DNA from: Flagellimonas sp. MMG031
Lineage (GTDB): Bacteria; Bacteroidota; Bacteroidia; Flavobacteriales; Flavobacteriaceae
Assembly (NCBI RefSeq): GCF_040112705.1
Contig: NZ_CP157804.1
Coordinates: forward strand, 64,501 to 128,500
Length of the DNA stretch: 64,000 nt
Direction of reading: 5' to 3'
The notes below the pieces were generated by a model that ran no database searches, was not told the origin of the DNA, and saw only the letters and a program-made list of their open reading frames with translations. The translations under genes were made by a program, and so were the position numbers. The first letter of the stretch is position 1, and the number at the start of each line of letters is the position of its first letter. Of the stretch, positions 36,417 to 45,257 are shown one piece after another.

Positions 36417-36472
36417 ACCGCAAAATTAGGCATCTGTTTGATTTATTCTGCCCGTTGTCTTGAGTTTAATGC

Positions 36473-36503
36473 AAAAAAAACGCCGCACTGAGTGCGGCGT
36501 TTT
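36473..36503. terminator. Bidirectional terminator between gldN and the oxidoreductase side
   Basis: ACGCCGCACT / AGTGCGGCGT is a perfect 10-bp inverted repeat, with eight A before it and TTTT after it, so it can stop transcription in either direction. It lies downstream of gldN on the minus strand and upstream of the oxidoreductase. Confidence 0.75.
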
Positions 36504-36537
36504 GCTGTATTGAATTGGAAATATGTTGTTTGTGGTA

Positions 36538-36591
36538 TCCCGAAATTCTTCGGGATTAATTCAGCTATTGGTTTCCTGCGACCGAAGGTCG
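36538..36591. repeat. Two small hairpins downstream of gldN
   Basis: TCCCGAA-ATTC-TTCGGGA (36538-36555) and CGACC-GAA-GGTCG (36579-36591) are perfect inverted repeats. With the 36473 terminator they make three hairpins in 120 bp after the gld operon, perhaps for transcript stability. Confidence 0.5.
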
Positions 36592-36607
36592 AAAAAACCG
36601 AGCTTCA

Positions 36608-37516
36608 TTAATATGCCCACATATCTTGTTCCCTGTCTCGTATGCCCTCCTTGATTCGTTGGGCCTCCAAGAGTTGGAACAATGCATTATCAAAAATGTA
36701 ATCACTTATTTCACGGTCTTCGTGAACGTTTTCCTCTTTGTAGATCACTCCATTGAATCGACGTGCGTTCAACAGCATATCAAAGGAAATGGGTCTTGCC
36801 GAATTGCGCTGGTTGTATACTTTGGCATCGTGCAAAATTTTACGTGCCGCTGGATACCATACCCAGAACAATTCCACTTTGTTTTCTCCTGGATCGATGG
36901 ATTCATCGTCGATGAAGTTCACGTCCGGAGCAACGGGTGCAATTCCCAATAAGCGATACTTAAGCTCTCCCTGGCGTTTGTCGAAATACCAGATACCTTT
37001 TATACGGTACTCCTCGATATCGGCAGCGGTCAAGTCCCTTTTGTTGATAAACTCTGGGGAAACCTGCTCGCCGGCGTTTACCTGCTCGTAACCAAGGTCG
37101 GTGGTATCCACTTTGCTCAAGGTAGCGGCAAGGTCTGCCAGTTTACGTTTTTCCGTAAAGTAGGAGTCTGCATAAACCTCTGTAAGGTTTCCATTTCTGA
37201 TGTTCTTCATCAGCACATGGTACAGCGACCTTCTATCCGCCCCAATACCTATGGTATCGGTTGGGTAATAGAGTGGAAAGTTGACTCGTTCGTCAAGATC
37301 GATGATTTCCCATACGGTCTTGGACCAAAGGATATCCCTATCATCCACATATCCGTATTCCAATGGCTCATCGGCATCTTGCTCTATTTGAGCTTGGGTT
37401 TTTTTACCGATATCTTCGGGCAGCTTGGCATTCAAAATGTTTGCCTGCGCCATGATTGATACTGGCAATATGCCCAACAATCCAATTAACAATGCGTTTT
37501 TCCAATTCATGATCAC
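36608..37516 (-). CDS. gldN: Gliding motility/T9SS protein GldN (PorN)
   Basis: The protein has 302 residues with a signal peptide (NALLIGLLGILPVSIMAQ). It is the periplasmic ring component that with GldK forms the T9SS ring under the outer membrane. Typical segments are YVDDRDILWSKTVWEIIDLDE and ARRFNGVIYKEENVHEDR. The start is ATG 37516 or the next in-frame ATG at 37510. It lies 20 bp after gldM, last of gldKLMN. Confidence 0.96.
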   Translation of the reverse strand: MIMNWKNALLIGLLGILPVSIMAQANILNAKLPEDIGKKTQAQIEQDADEPLEYGYVDDRDILWSKTVWEIIDLDERVNFPLYYPTDTIGIGADRRSLYHVLMKNIRNGNLTEVYADSYFTEKRKLADLAATLSKVDTTDLGYEQVNAGEQVSPEFINKRDLTAADIEEYRIKGIWYFDKRQGELKYRLLGIAPVAPDVNFIDDESIDPGENKVELFWVWYPAARKILHDAKVYNQRNSARPISFDMLLNARRFNGVIYKEENVHEDREISDYIFDNALFQLLEAQRIKEGIRDREQDMWAY

Positions 37517-37536
37517 TTGTATACTTTTTATACTTC

Positions 37537-39108
37537 TTAGTTTGTAAGCTCAACCACTACAGGAGATACTTTTTTCAACTTGTAGCTCTTGTTGTTTGTG
37601 ATGTAAGCTTGGATATCGAATATCTGGACAGACTCGCCTCTATCGGCTCTTCTAAGTACAGATTTGGCTCTGCTGTCCAATTTGTTGCCTTGTACCACTA
37701 CGGTAGGTTGACCTGGCACTTTGAACTTAAACTCGCTTACGGCAAGGTTCAAGTCAAAATCGAAGTCTTCCAACATAGCGCTAACAGTGGCGATTTCCAG
37801 GTTGTTCCTTGGCATTTTGATGCTTCCGGACTCTCCTCGAACAGTACCACTTGGCCTTGGAATATCCTTGATACGGAATTCAGACTTGGTGCTGATTCCC
37901 TTACCATCAGGCAATGTACCAGAGGCAGTGATGGTCACAGACCTTCCTGTACCTGGGTTCATGATATACTGGCTACCGCTTCTTCTGGTCAAACCAGGGG
38001 CTGATGCGTTCACTTTGTTATCTGGAATACCAGGAATGGAAATGGTCATTGGGTTAGCAACACCACGATACACCACGTTCATTTTATCTGCGGAGATTAC
38101 CGCTGCATTAGGCATGGAGATTGTAGCGAAAGTATTGTTCACTTCCACTGGCACCTCTTCGCCATCCTGCATGTAATACATCGTTCCTTTAATGGTGTGG
38201 TCACCTGGAGTACCGGCGCTGATCAACATTTTGATACCACCAGCTTCCAATTCGTAGTCCTTACCTTGGGTCAATGGTCTTCCGTCCAAAGTCAATTCTG
38301 CTTTTACGGGAGTGGAAGTCTTGTCCGTTTTGCTCACAATGATTTTACCATCGTATTTTTCACCAGCGTAGTATGCCGTTTTAGGGGCAGCCAATGTACT
38401 GGCAAAATTGGTCAAGGAAACCGCTTCGGTCAACTCACCTTCCAAAAGGGTCTTCAACACCTCTTGCTCGGTAGTTTTGATATCGGCCTGCAATTGGGTC
38501 ATCTTGGTCAAAGAAGCTACCAATGGAAAGCCTTCGAAGTGATAGTTGATCCAATCTTGGCGTGTACCATCTCTTTTCTCAACCTTACCGTCTTCACCTC
38601 CTGTGGCAAAACGGGTTTTTACAGCTGATTTCAAAGATTCAAAACCTTCTGCGGGCAAAGCGTTGATCACACCTTCACGATAGGTTTCAATCTGCTCCAT
38701 GAACTTTTTCCCTTCTGGGCCCAAGTTGTCGCCCTGAAAGAACTTTTGGTCCAAGTAGTCAGACTTGTCCATAACCACATAATCTTTGTCATCTTCCAAA
38801 TCTGCGGTCATTTCTTTCTTCAATCCTTCCAAATAACTGTAGTAGTTATCGGAAAGTTGCTTGATCTGCTGAGCATCTTCGTACAGTTCGCCATACTCCT
38901 CTGCGTTTTCAGAAGCTTTGGTTTCCAAGCTTGCAAAGAAAGTGGAGTTATTGGCGTCCATGTTGGTGTTGGAAGTTTCCAGCTTTTCGTTCATAAGTCC
39001 GAAAGCCGCAAGTACTTCCTTGCTCATATTCAATGCCAACATCGCGATGAAGATCAAGTACATAAGGTTGATCATCTTCTGACGTGGTGTTTGTTTTCCT
39101 CCTGCCAT
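37537..39108 (-). CDS. gldM: Gliding motility/T9SS protein GldM (PorM)
   Basis: The protein has 523 residues. One N-terminal membrane helix (MINLMYLIFIAMLALNMS) pairs with GldL to form the proton-driven motor. A long periplasmic part with helical D1 and three immunoglobulin-like domains reaches the GldK/N ring. The start MAGGKQTPRQKM is the family standard. Confidence 0.97.
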   Translation of the reverse strand: MAGGKQTPRQKMINLMYLIFIAMLALNMSKEVLAAFGLMNEKLETSNTNMDANNSTFFASLETKASENAEEYGELYEDAQQIKQLSDNYYSYLEGLKKEMTADLEDDKDYVVMDKSDYLDQKFFQGDNLGPEGKKFMEQIETYREGVINALPAEGFESLKSAVKTRFATGGEDGKVEKRDGTRQDWINYHFEGFPLVASLTKMTQLQADIKTTEQEVLKTLLEGELTEAVSLTNFASTLAAPKTAYYAGEKYDGKIIVSKTDKTSTPVKAELTLDGRPLTQGKDYELEAGGIKMLISAGTPGDHTIKGTMYYMQDGEEVPVEVNNTFATISMPNAAVISADKMNVVYRGVANPMTISIPGIPDNKVNASAPGLTRRSGSQYIMNPGTGRSVTITASGTLPDGKGISTKSEFRIKDIPRPSGTVRGESGSIKMPRNNLEIATVSAMLEDFDFDLNLAVSEFKFKVPGQPTVVVQGNKLDSRAKSVLRRADRGESVQIFDIQAYITNNKSYKLKKVSPVVVELTN

Positions 39109-39174
39109 GTTTTTCTAATTAGATTTAATAATTAATTTGATTTGGTTTGTTTTTTGTTGATCAAAAACCTCTAA

Positions 39175-39831
39175 TTAGTTTCTGCCTCCCATGGCGGTTA
39201 GCATACCACCGTACACACCGTTCAATGAAGAAAGGTTGGTGGCCAAAGATTGCATTTGCTCTTTCAACGCTCCTGCGTTCTGTACTACTTCCTCGTTAAT
39301 GGAAGCTTGTCTGCTGGCACTTTCCAATTGTACTTTGTACAAGCTGTTCAAAGATTCCATTTGGGCTGCAGCGTGGGACAATTCCTCAGAGTATTTCTTA
39401 GTGTGCTGAATTGCATCTGTAGTAGGAGTGATATTCTTGGCGGCACCTTCAAAACTCTTGATACTTTCTCCCAAATTGGCAAATAGCTCGGAATCGATTT
39501 TAGCTTCTTTAAGCAAGTTGTCCAATTTCTTGGAAAGCAATCCTTCTGCTTCTTGGGCATCTTTTGCCTCTTGCTTTCTTTTGGCATCCGCTTGACCTCC
39601 GGACAATTCTGGATATACCAAAGACCAATCGTATTCGTCGTCTACCGGTTCAAATGCAGAGATAGCGAAGATCAATGCTTCCGTAATAAGTCCGACAGCA
39701 AGAAGAAGTCCACCAGTAAGTGGTCCAAACTCCCAGTGAAGGATCTTGAACAATGCACCAATGATTACCACTGACGCTCCAAGCCCGTAGGCCATGTTAA
39801 ACAGCTTTTTTGTTGATTTTGACTGTGCCAT
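39175..39831 (-). CDS. gldL: Gliding motility/T9SS protein GldL (PorL)
   Basis: The protein has 218 residues. Two membrane helices near the N-terminus (YGLGASVVIIGALFKILHW and GGLLLAVGLITEALIFAISA) include the buried Glu needed for proton coupling. A helical cytoplasmic tail follows. It lies 66 bp before gldM and 91 bp after gldK. Confidence 0.97.
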   Translation of the reverse strand: MAQSKSTKKLFNMAYGLGASVVIIGALFKILHWEFGPLTGGLLLAVGLITEALIFAISAFEPVDDEYDWSLVYPELSGGQADAKRKQEAKDAQEAEGLLSKKLDNLLKEAKIDSELFANLGESIKSFEGAAKNITPTTDAIQHTKKYSEELSHAAAQMESLNSLYKVQLESASRQASINEEVVQNAGALKEQMQSLATNLSSLNGVYGGMLTAMGGRN

Positions 39832-39922
39832 AATTCTAGTTTTAATTAAGTGTTATATAAATAAGTATTTGGTTACTACTGTTACTTGTTATTTATATAA
39901 TGTTCTCCTCGTTGTTATTGTA

Positions 39923-41302
39923 TTAAAGTCCGCTTCTGCTTCCGTTGGTGGAATCTTCCTCGCCCATATAATCCTGAACGGTTCGGAAACCAATGTAGCT
40001 TCTTGCAGAGTCTTGGTATTCGTAATCCCTTGTGCTCACCTGTAGGAAGTAAGCAACATCTTTCCAAGAACCTCCACGGATCACCTTACGTTTGTTGTCC
40101 TGTGAACCTATATTTGGGTTCATGGTGGAAAGGTATTCGTACGCTCCGGGGTCAAAGCTGGAGTTTGTCCATTCGGAAACGTTACCGGCCATATTGTACA
40201 AGTTGTAATCGTTTGGTTCAAATGATTTGGCCTCTACGGTATACAGTGCGGCATCGGCGGCATAGTCACCACGTTGTGGTTTAAAGTTGGCCATAAAACA
40301 ACCAGTATCGCTGATCACATAAGGACCACCCCAAGGGTAAGTTCCTCCTTCAATACCACCTCTGGCGGCGTACTCCCACTCAGCTTCGGTAGGCAACCTA
40401 AATTGGTTGACAAATTGCTTACCGCGACTTTTTTGATCGTCGTTCTTGAATTTGGTCCTCCAGTTACAGAACGCTTTGGCCTGCATCCAGTTTACCCCTA
40501 CTACAGGATAATCGCTATAAGCATCATGCCAGAAGTAATCGTTGTGCATGGGCTCATTGTAACTGTATTCGAAATCACGGATCCACACGGTGGTATCTGG
40601 GTAGATTTCCAACTCTTCTTGCTTGATGAAGTCCTTTCGGCTTCCAGACCGTGCCCTGGCCGCAGCCTCGATGTCCATCCAGCTATACTTGTATTTGATT
40701 TTGGTAACGTCGATGCTTCGCAATCCGTTGTAGCTTTCCTCTTCCGGAAGATACATGGAATCCATAACCTCAGCGTAGTACTCATCGGGATATTCCGAAG
40801 TATCCCAAACTAGGTCCACATCCTTGTTCAACGCCCTGCCTTCGTATCCAGTTGCCCCAAGACCGGCGTAGTTGTCCAACATGTACTTGTCGTAAACCGA
40901 AAGTTCGGTGGTATCGGTATCCTTAAAAGCATACTCTCCGATGCCTTCGTCCTCAGGTCCTATGCCCAACTCATCGGCCAAAATGGCCAATCTTGTTCTT
41001 ACGATGGAATCCTTGACCCACTCCACAAACTGACGGTACTCACTGTTGGTGATTTCCGTATCGTCCATATAAAAGGAACGAACGGTTACCGTTCTTGTAG
41101 GAGCATTCAATACTTTGGCCTGATCCTCCTCGGCTTTACCCATCACAAAGGCGCCCCTGGGAATCAATTCCATTCCATAAGGTTTTTCCGGGTGCCATTT
41201 TTTACCACTGACCCCAACTAGTTCACCTTTGGACCTTGATTTAGAGCCGCAACTGGTAAGCAAAAAAACAAGTGCTATAGATGAAAAGAATAGCTTTCTC
41301 AT
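39923..41302 (-). CDS. gldK: Gliding motility/T9SS lipoprotein GldK (PorK)
   Basis: The protein has 459 residues with a lipoprotein signal (ALVFLLTSCGS). The rest is the formylglycine-generating-enzyme/sulfatase-modifying fold (ELIPRGAFVMGKAEED, FRLPTEAEWEYAARGG, VIRGGSWKD) that in GldK has a structural role, not catalysis. It is first of gldKLMN; a 124-bp gap upstream holds the operon promoter, not clearly recognised. Confidence 0.97.
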   Translation of the reverse strand: MRKLFFSSIALVFLLTSCGSKSRSKGELVGVSGKKWHPEKPYGMELIPRGAFVMGKAEEDQAKVLNAPTRTVTVRSFYMDDTEITNSEYRQFVEWVKDSIVRTRLAILADELGIGPEDEGIGEYAFKDTDTTELSVYDKYMLDNYAGLGATGYEGRALNKDVDLVWDTSEYPDEYYAEVMDSMYLPEEESYNGLRSIDVTKIKYKYSWMDIEAAARARSGSRKDFIKQEELEIYPDTTVWIRDFEYSYNEPMHNDYFWHDAYSDYPVVGVNWMQAKAFCNWRTKFKNDDQKSRGKQFVNQFRLPTEAEWEYAARGGIEGGTYPWGGPYVISDTGCFMANFKPQRGDYAADAALYTVEAKSFEPNDYNLYNMAGNVSEWTNSSFDPGAYEYLSTMNPNIGSQDNKRKVIRGGSWKDVAYFLQVSTRDYEYQDSARSYIGFRTVQDYMGEEDSTNGSRSGL

Positions 41303-41426
41303 ACTTTAGGTTAAATTGTTCGATTCAAGATTTTAATAACTGTGCTACACAGATTCATTATTCTCAAAACTGATTTTTGAATGAATTATTGTGTAAAAAC
41401 AATTAATGATCAAAAAATTAATTTAT

Positions 41427-42584
41427 TTAGTTCAAGCCTTTTCTGTAGGCTTTGAACCACCTTTCGGGGATGTTCTGGTTGCAAGCATCCAAATAGTCCT
41501 CTTCGGTGCATGGTAATAACGCCACCGAATTTGTTTTAGTATGCTCTGCTAAAATTGTTGGTACCTCTACCCACCATCTTTCTGTGACATGGCTTTTGAA
41601 GAAGATCAATTCCTCCGTGTCCGTGGGTACGGTAAACTTTGTGAAGTCTTCGCTCTTTGAGCTGGGGTATTCCTTTATCCGGAAACTGAGCCCCTCTATA
41701 AAATACCAAATGATTTGGGCGATCATCTGGAATGCCTGATGCGAATTTTCCCCTTCGTATATACCAAATAGGGAAACCTTATCGCTAATTCCTGCATAAC
41801 GTGCAATGGCGCAAATCTCCCGCCCCGTGAATCCGTTGGGGGAAAAGTTACGCGTCATACCCATTTCGCTGGCCCGAATGGCCCGTAGGTCCAAGCTTAC
41901 GATATCACTACTGCGCAATACGGGTTCTGCCAATTCGATATTGGCCGCTATTTCACCCAAACGATAGGCATCAAAAAACAGACGCTCCATCAAATCCTTT
42001 TCTTCTTGGGCATTAAAATAGCTCTGATAGCCAATATTGGAAAAATTAAAAAGATTGTTGGGCTTATCGGTGATGATCTTGCTCATATAGGAATGTGAAG
42101 AAATGAGCTCATCATCCTCACCAAAGTCAAAACGGCTATCAATGGAAACCAGGTTGACCATCTTTTTTATATTGTCAAAGGCCCTGTAAGTTGGGAAAGT
42201 AATGTCCTGGGTGAGTCCTAATACTATAGGTATGATATTCTCTTCCAACAACCCGGCCACGATTTCCTTGACCACAAAATAGGTGTCCTCTACGGTGTCG
42301 CCCTCCTCCACATCGCCAATATCGATGATAGTGGAGTTCCAATTGCCCATCATTAGTCGGTACAATTGGATACGCACTTCGTCCAGATCCAGTTTTTCCG
42401 GTTTTTTCTCAAAGGCATTTCTGGACTCCAATACGCCAAAAATGGCTACATCGGCATGGGCAAATACCGGGAGCCCATCCTTTTCGGTGTGCATGTGAAC
42501 GTTCTTGCCCACTGCTTGTTCTGGCAGCAATTCACAATGTGCCAATACCTTGTCCTTGACCGGAACCAGAAAATCGAACGCCAT
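41427..42584 (-). CDS. Arginase/formimidoylglutamase-fold protein with degenerate metal site
   Basis: The protein has 385 residues. The arginase-like order of motifs is seen, but the metal ligands differ: the GGDHS position reads GLTQDI, DxHxD reads DSRFD and SxDxD reads SLDLR, so three of the usual metal-ligand motifs are altered. It is often annotated as formimidoylglutamase in this group. It lies between gldK and topA, starting 2 bp before the topA stop on the minus strand, and may be a pseudo-enzyme in envelope or gliding biology (inference). Confidence 0.75.
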   Translation of the reverse strand: MAFDFLVPVKDKVLAHCELLPEQAVGKNVHMHTEKDGLPVFAHADVAIFGVLESRNAFEKKPEKLDLDEVRIQLYRLMMGNWNSTIIDIGDVEEGDTVEDTYFVVKEIVAGLLEENIIPIVLGLTQDITFPTYRAFDNIKKMVNLVSIDSRFDFGEDDELISSHSYMSKIITDKPNNLFNFSNIGYQSYFNAQEEKDLMERLFFDAYRLGEIAANIELAEPVLRSSDIVSLDLRAIRASEMGMTRNFSPNGFTGREICAIARYAGISDKVSLFGIYEGENSHQAFQMIAQIIWYFIEGLSFRIKEYPSSKSEDFTKFTVPTDTEELIFFKSHVTERWWVEVPTILAEHTKTNSVALLPCTEEDYLDACNQNIPERWFKAYRKGLN

Positions 42585-42586
42585 AC

Positions 42587-45067
42587 TTATTTCTTCGCTT
42601 TTGTCTTGGCTTTTTTCTTTGGTGCTTTTTTATCCAATAGGGCCTGTGCTTCTTCCAAGGTTATTTTTGTGGCATCCACATCCTTGGAAAGTTCCACCTT
42701 TACCCTACCTTTTATAATATTATGACGCCCCCAGCGGGCTTTTTCAATCCTGATCTTTTCTTCGGGCCATTCCTGAACGACCTTTTCAGCTTCTTTCTTT
42801 TTTTTGGCTTCAATGAGTTCAACAATGTCATCATTGGACAAATTGTCGAAATCATACTTCTTGTTCACATTAATGAACATACCGTCCCATTTAATGAACG
42901 GTCCGAACCTACCTTTACCTTTGGTAACCTCTTTGCCTTCATAGCTGGCAATGGGCGCATCTGCCTTTTGTTTTTCCTTGATCAGTTCTATGGCGCGTTC
43001 CATGTCCACATCAAAAGCACTTTCTCCCTGCGCCAGTGAGATGAACTTTTTTCCAAAACGCACATAGGGTCCGTAGCGCCCCACATTGGCCTCCACTTCC
43101 TCACCTTCGTAGACGCCCAGTTTACGTGGCAAATCAAAAAGGGTCATGGCCTCTTCAAACGTAATGGTGCCTATCGATTGATCGGGCAACAAACTGGCAA
43201 ATTCCGGTTTTTCCTCGTCATCAACAGTTCCGATTTGAACCATGGGACCAAAACGGCCCAATCTCACCGATACCTGTCGGCCCGATTTAGGGTCGGTTCC
43301 CAAGACACGTTCACCACTTGCGCGTTCTGCATTTTCTTCGACTTCTAGCACATTGGGATGAAAATCGTTATAGAAATTCTTCATCATCTCCTGCCAATCC
43401 TCTTCGCCCGATGCAATTTCATCGAAATCCTCCTCCACCTGAGCCGTGAAATTATAGTCGAGAATCTGGGTGAAGTGGGTCACCAAGAAATCGTTCACGA
43501 TCATACCTATATCTGTAGGTACAATTTTCCCTTTTTCGGAACCTACCATTTCGGTAAGTGTACTGGTTTTTATCTTTTCGCTTTCCAATACCAGTTCCGC
43601 ATATTTTCGCTCGGTACCTTCTACGGTGCCTTTTTCCACATATCCCCTATTTTGAATGGTGGATATGGTAGGCGCGTATGTGGATGGTCGACCGATACCC
43701 AGTTCCTCCAACTTTTTCACCAAGGAGGCCTCGGAATAGCGGTAGGGTGGGCGGGTGAATCGCTCGGTCGCGGAAATAAATACATTTTGAAGCGGCTCTC
43801 CCACTTTCATAGCGGGCAGCATTCCATCCTGTTCTTCGCTATCTTCATCATCGGTCCCTTCCAAATACACCTTGAGGAAACCATCAAATTTGACTACCTC
43901 ACCATTTGCAGAGAATTCTTCGCTATGGGTACTTGCCTTTATTTTAACGTTGGTGCGTTCCAATTGGGCATCGCTCATTTGCGAAGCAAGCGTCCGTTTC
44001 CAAATCAATTCATATAATTTGGCCTGATCTCGTTCCAATTGAGGGGACTGTAATTTCATATCAGTGGGCCGGATGGCTTCGTGTGCCTCCTGTGCCCCCT
44101 TGGTCTTACCCGTAAAGTTTCTGGTTTGACTGTATTTTTGGCCATAATTTTCCAAGATGGCCTCTTTTGCCGCTGCCAAAGCCTCATTGGACAAATTGAC
44201 GCTATCCGTTCTCATGTAAGTAATCAAACCTGCTTCGTACAAACGCTGCGCTACCTGCATAGTGCGGCTTACCGAAAAATAAAGTTTTCTCGACGCTTCC
44301 TGTTGCAAAGTGGAAGTGGTAAATGGCGCTGCCGGAGATTTTTTTGCTGGCTTTTTGGCCAAATCGGAAACTGAAAAGTCCGCTCCGATATTTTCTTTCA
44401 AAAACTGCTCTGCGGCTTCTTTGGTTGGGAACGTGGTGTTCAGCTTAGCCCCAAAGGTGCTGCCACCATCGGTTTTGAACTCGGCCTTGATGCGGAACGA
44501 GGCTTCTGGCGTAAATGCTTCGATTTCACGCTCACGCTCCACGATCAACCTAACCGCTACCGATTGTACACGGCCGGCAGAAAGTCCCGGTTTTATTTTT
44601 TTCCAAAGCACAGGCGAAAGCTCGTACCCCACCAAACGGTCCAACACCCTTCTGGCCTGCTGGGCATTGACCAAATTGTAATTGATGTCCCTCGGATTTT
44701 CAATGGCCTTTTGGATCGCCGATTTGGTAATGGAATTAAAAACAATTCGCTTGGTCTTCTTCTTGTCCAGTCCCAGTTCTTCGGCCAAATGCCAAGAAAT
44801 GGCCTCCCCCTCACGGTCCTCATCACTCGCCAACCAAATCGTTTCCGCTTTTTGGGCCAAGTCCTTGAGTTTTTTTACAAGTGCCTTTTTCTCCTTATCA
44901 ACGGTATATTTTGGCTTAAAATCATTCTCTACATCAACGCCCAGCTCCTTGGAAGGAAGATCGGCAATATGTCCAAAACTCGACTCCACTTGAAATTCCT
45001 TTCCTAGAAATCTTTCGATGGTCTTTGCTTTGGCGGGGGACTCTACAATAACTAAATTCTTTGGCAT
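42587..45067 (-). CDS. topA: DNA topoisomerase I
   Basis: This type IA enzyme relaxes negative supercoils. The protein has 826 residues. The TOPRIM domain opens NLVIVESPAKAKTIERFLG and carries DEDREGEAISWH; the active-site Tyr is in LITYMRTDSVNLS. Several C-terminal domain repeats (GRFGPMVQIG, GRYGPYVRFGKKF, GRFGPFIKW) and a Lys-rich tail follow. A -7 promoter element lies 19 bp upstream. Confidence 0.97.
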   Translation of the reverse strand: MPKNLVIVESPAKAKTIERFLGKEFQVESSFGHIADLPSKELGVDVENDFKPKYTVDKEKKALVKKLKDLAQKAETIWLASDEDREGEAISWHLAEELGLDKKKTKRIVFNSITKSAIQKAIENPRDINYNLVNAQQARRVLDRLVGYELSPVLWKKIKPGLSAGRVQSVAVRLIVEREREIEAFTPEASFRIKAEFKTDGGSTFGAKLNTTFPTKEAAEQFLKENIGADFSVSDLAKKPAKKSPAAPFTTSTLQQEASRKLYFSVSRTMQVAQRLYEAGLITYMRTDSVNLSNEALAAAKEAILENYGQKYSQTRNFTGKTKGAQEAHEAIRPTDMKLQSPQLERDQAKLYELIWKRTLASQMSDAQLERTNVKIKASTHSEEFSANGEVVKFDGFLKVYLEGTDDEDSEEQDGMLPAMKVGEPLQNVFISATERFTRPPYRYSEASLVKKLEELGIGRPSTYAPTISTIQNRGYVEKGTVEGTERKYAELVLESEKIKTSTLTEMVGSEKGKIVPTDIGMIVNDFLVTHFTQILDYNFTAQVEEDFDEIASGEEDWQEMMKNFYNDFHPNVLEVEENAERASGERVLGTDPKSGRQVSVRLGRFGPMVQIGTVDDEEKPEFASLLPDQSIGTITFEEAMTLFDLPRKLGVYEGEEVEANVGRYGPYVRFGKKFISLAQGESAFDVDMERAIELIKEKQKADAPIASYEGKEVTKGKGRFGPFIKWDGMFINVNKKYDFDNLSNDDIVELIEAKKKKEAEKVVQEWPEEKIRIEKARWGRHNIIKGRVKVELSKDVDATKITLEEAQALLDKKAPKKKAKTKAKK

Positions 45068-45086
45068 GCACTGGTTTTTGTCTCAA

Positions 45087-45094
45087 CAAAAGTA
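45087..45094 (-). promoter_or_regulatory. -7 promoter element of topA
   Basis: TACTTTTG on the minus strand matches TAnnTTTG, 19 bp before the topA ATG. Confidence 0.55.
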
Positions 45095-45257
45095 TATTAA
45101 AATTTATACATCCGCATTTCCCATATTTCTTTTGACCTTAAAATCGATAAAAAACAAGGAGACTTTTTACCATAACTATATTAATTCTACTGGCTTTGAT
45201 GAGGGCGGTTAAAATAATTGTTATTTTTAGGAAGACTAACTCAATAACCACATAACA

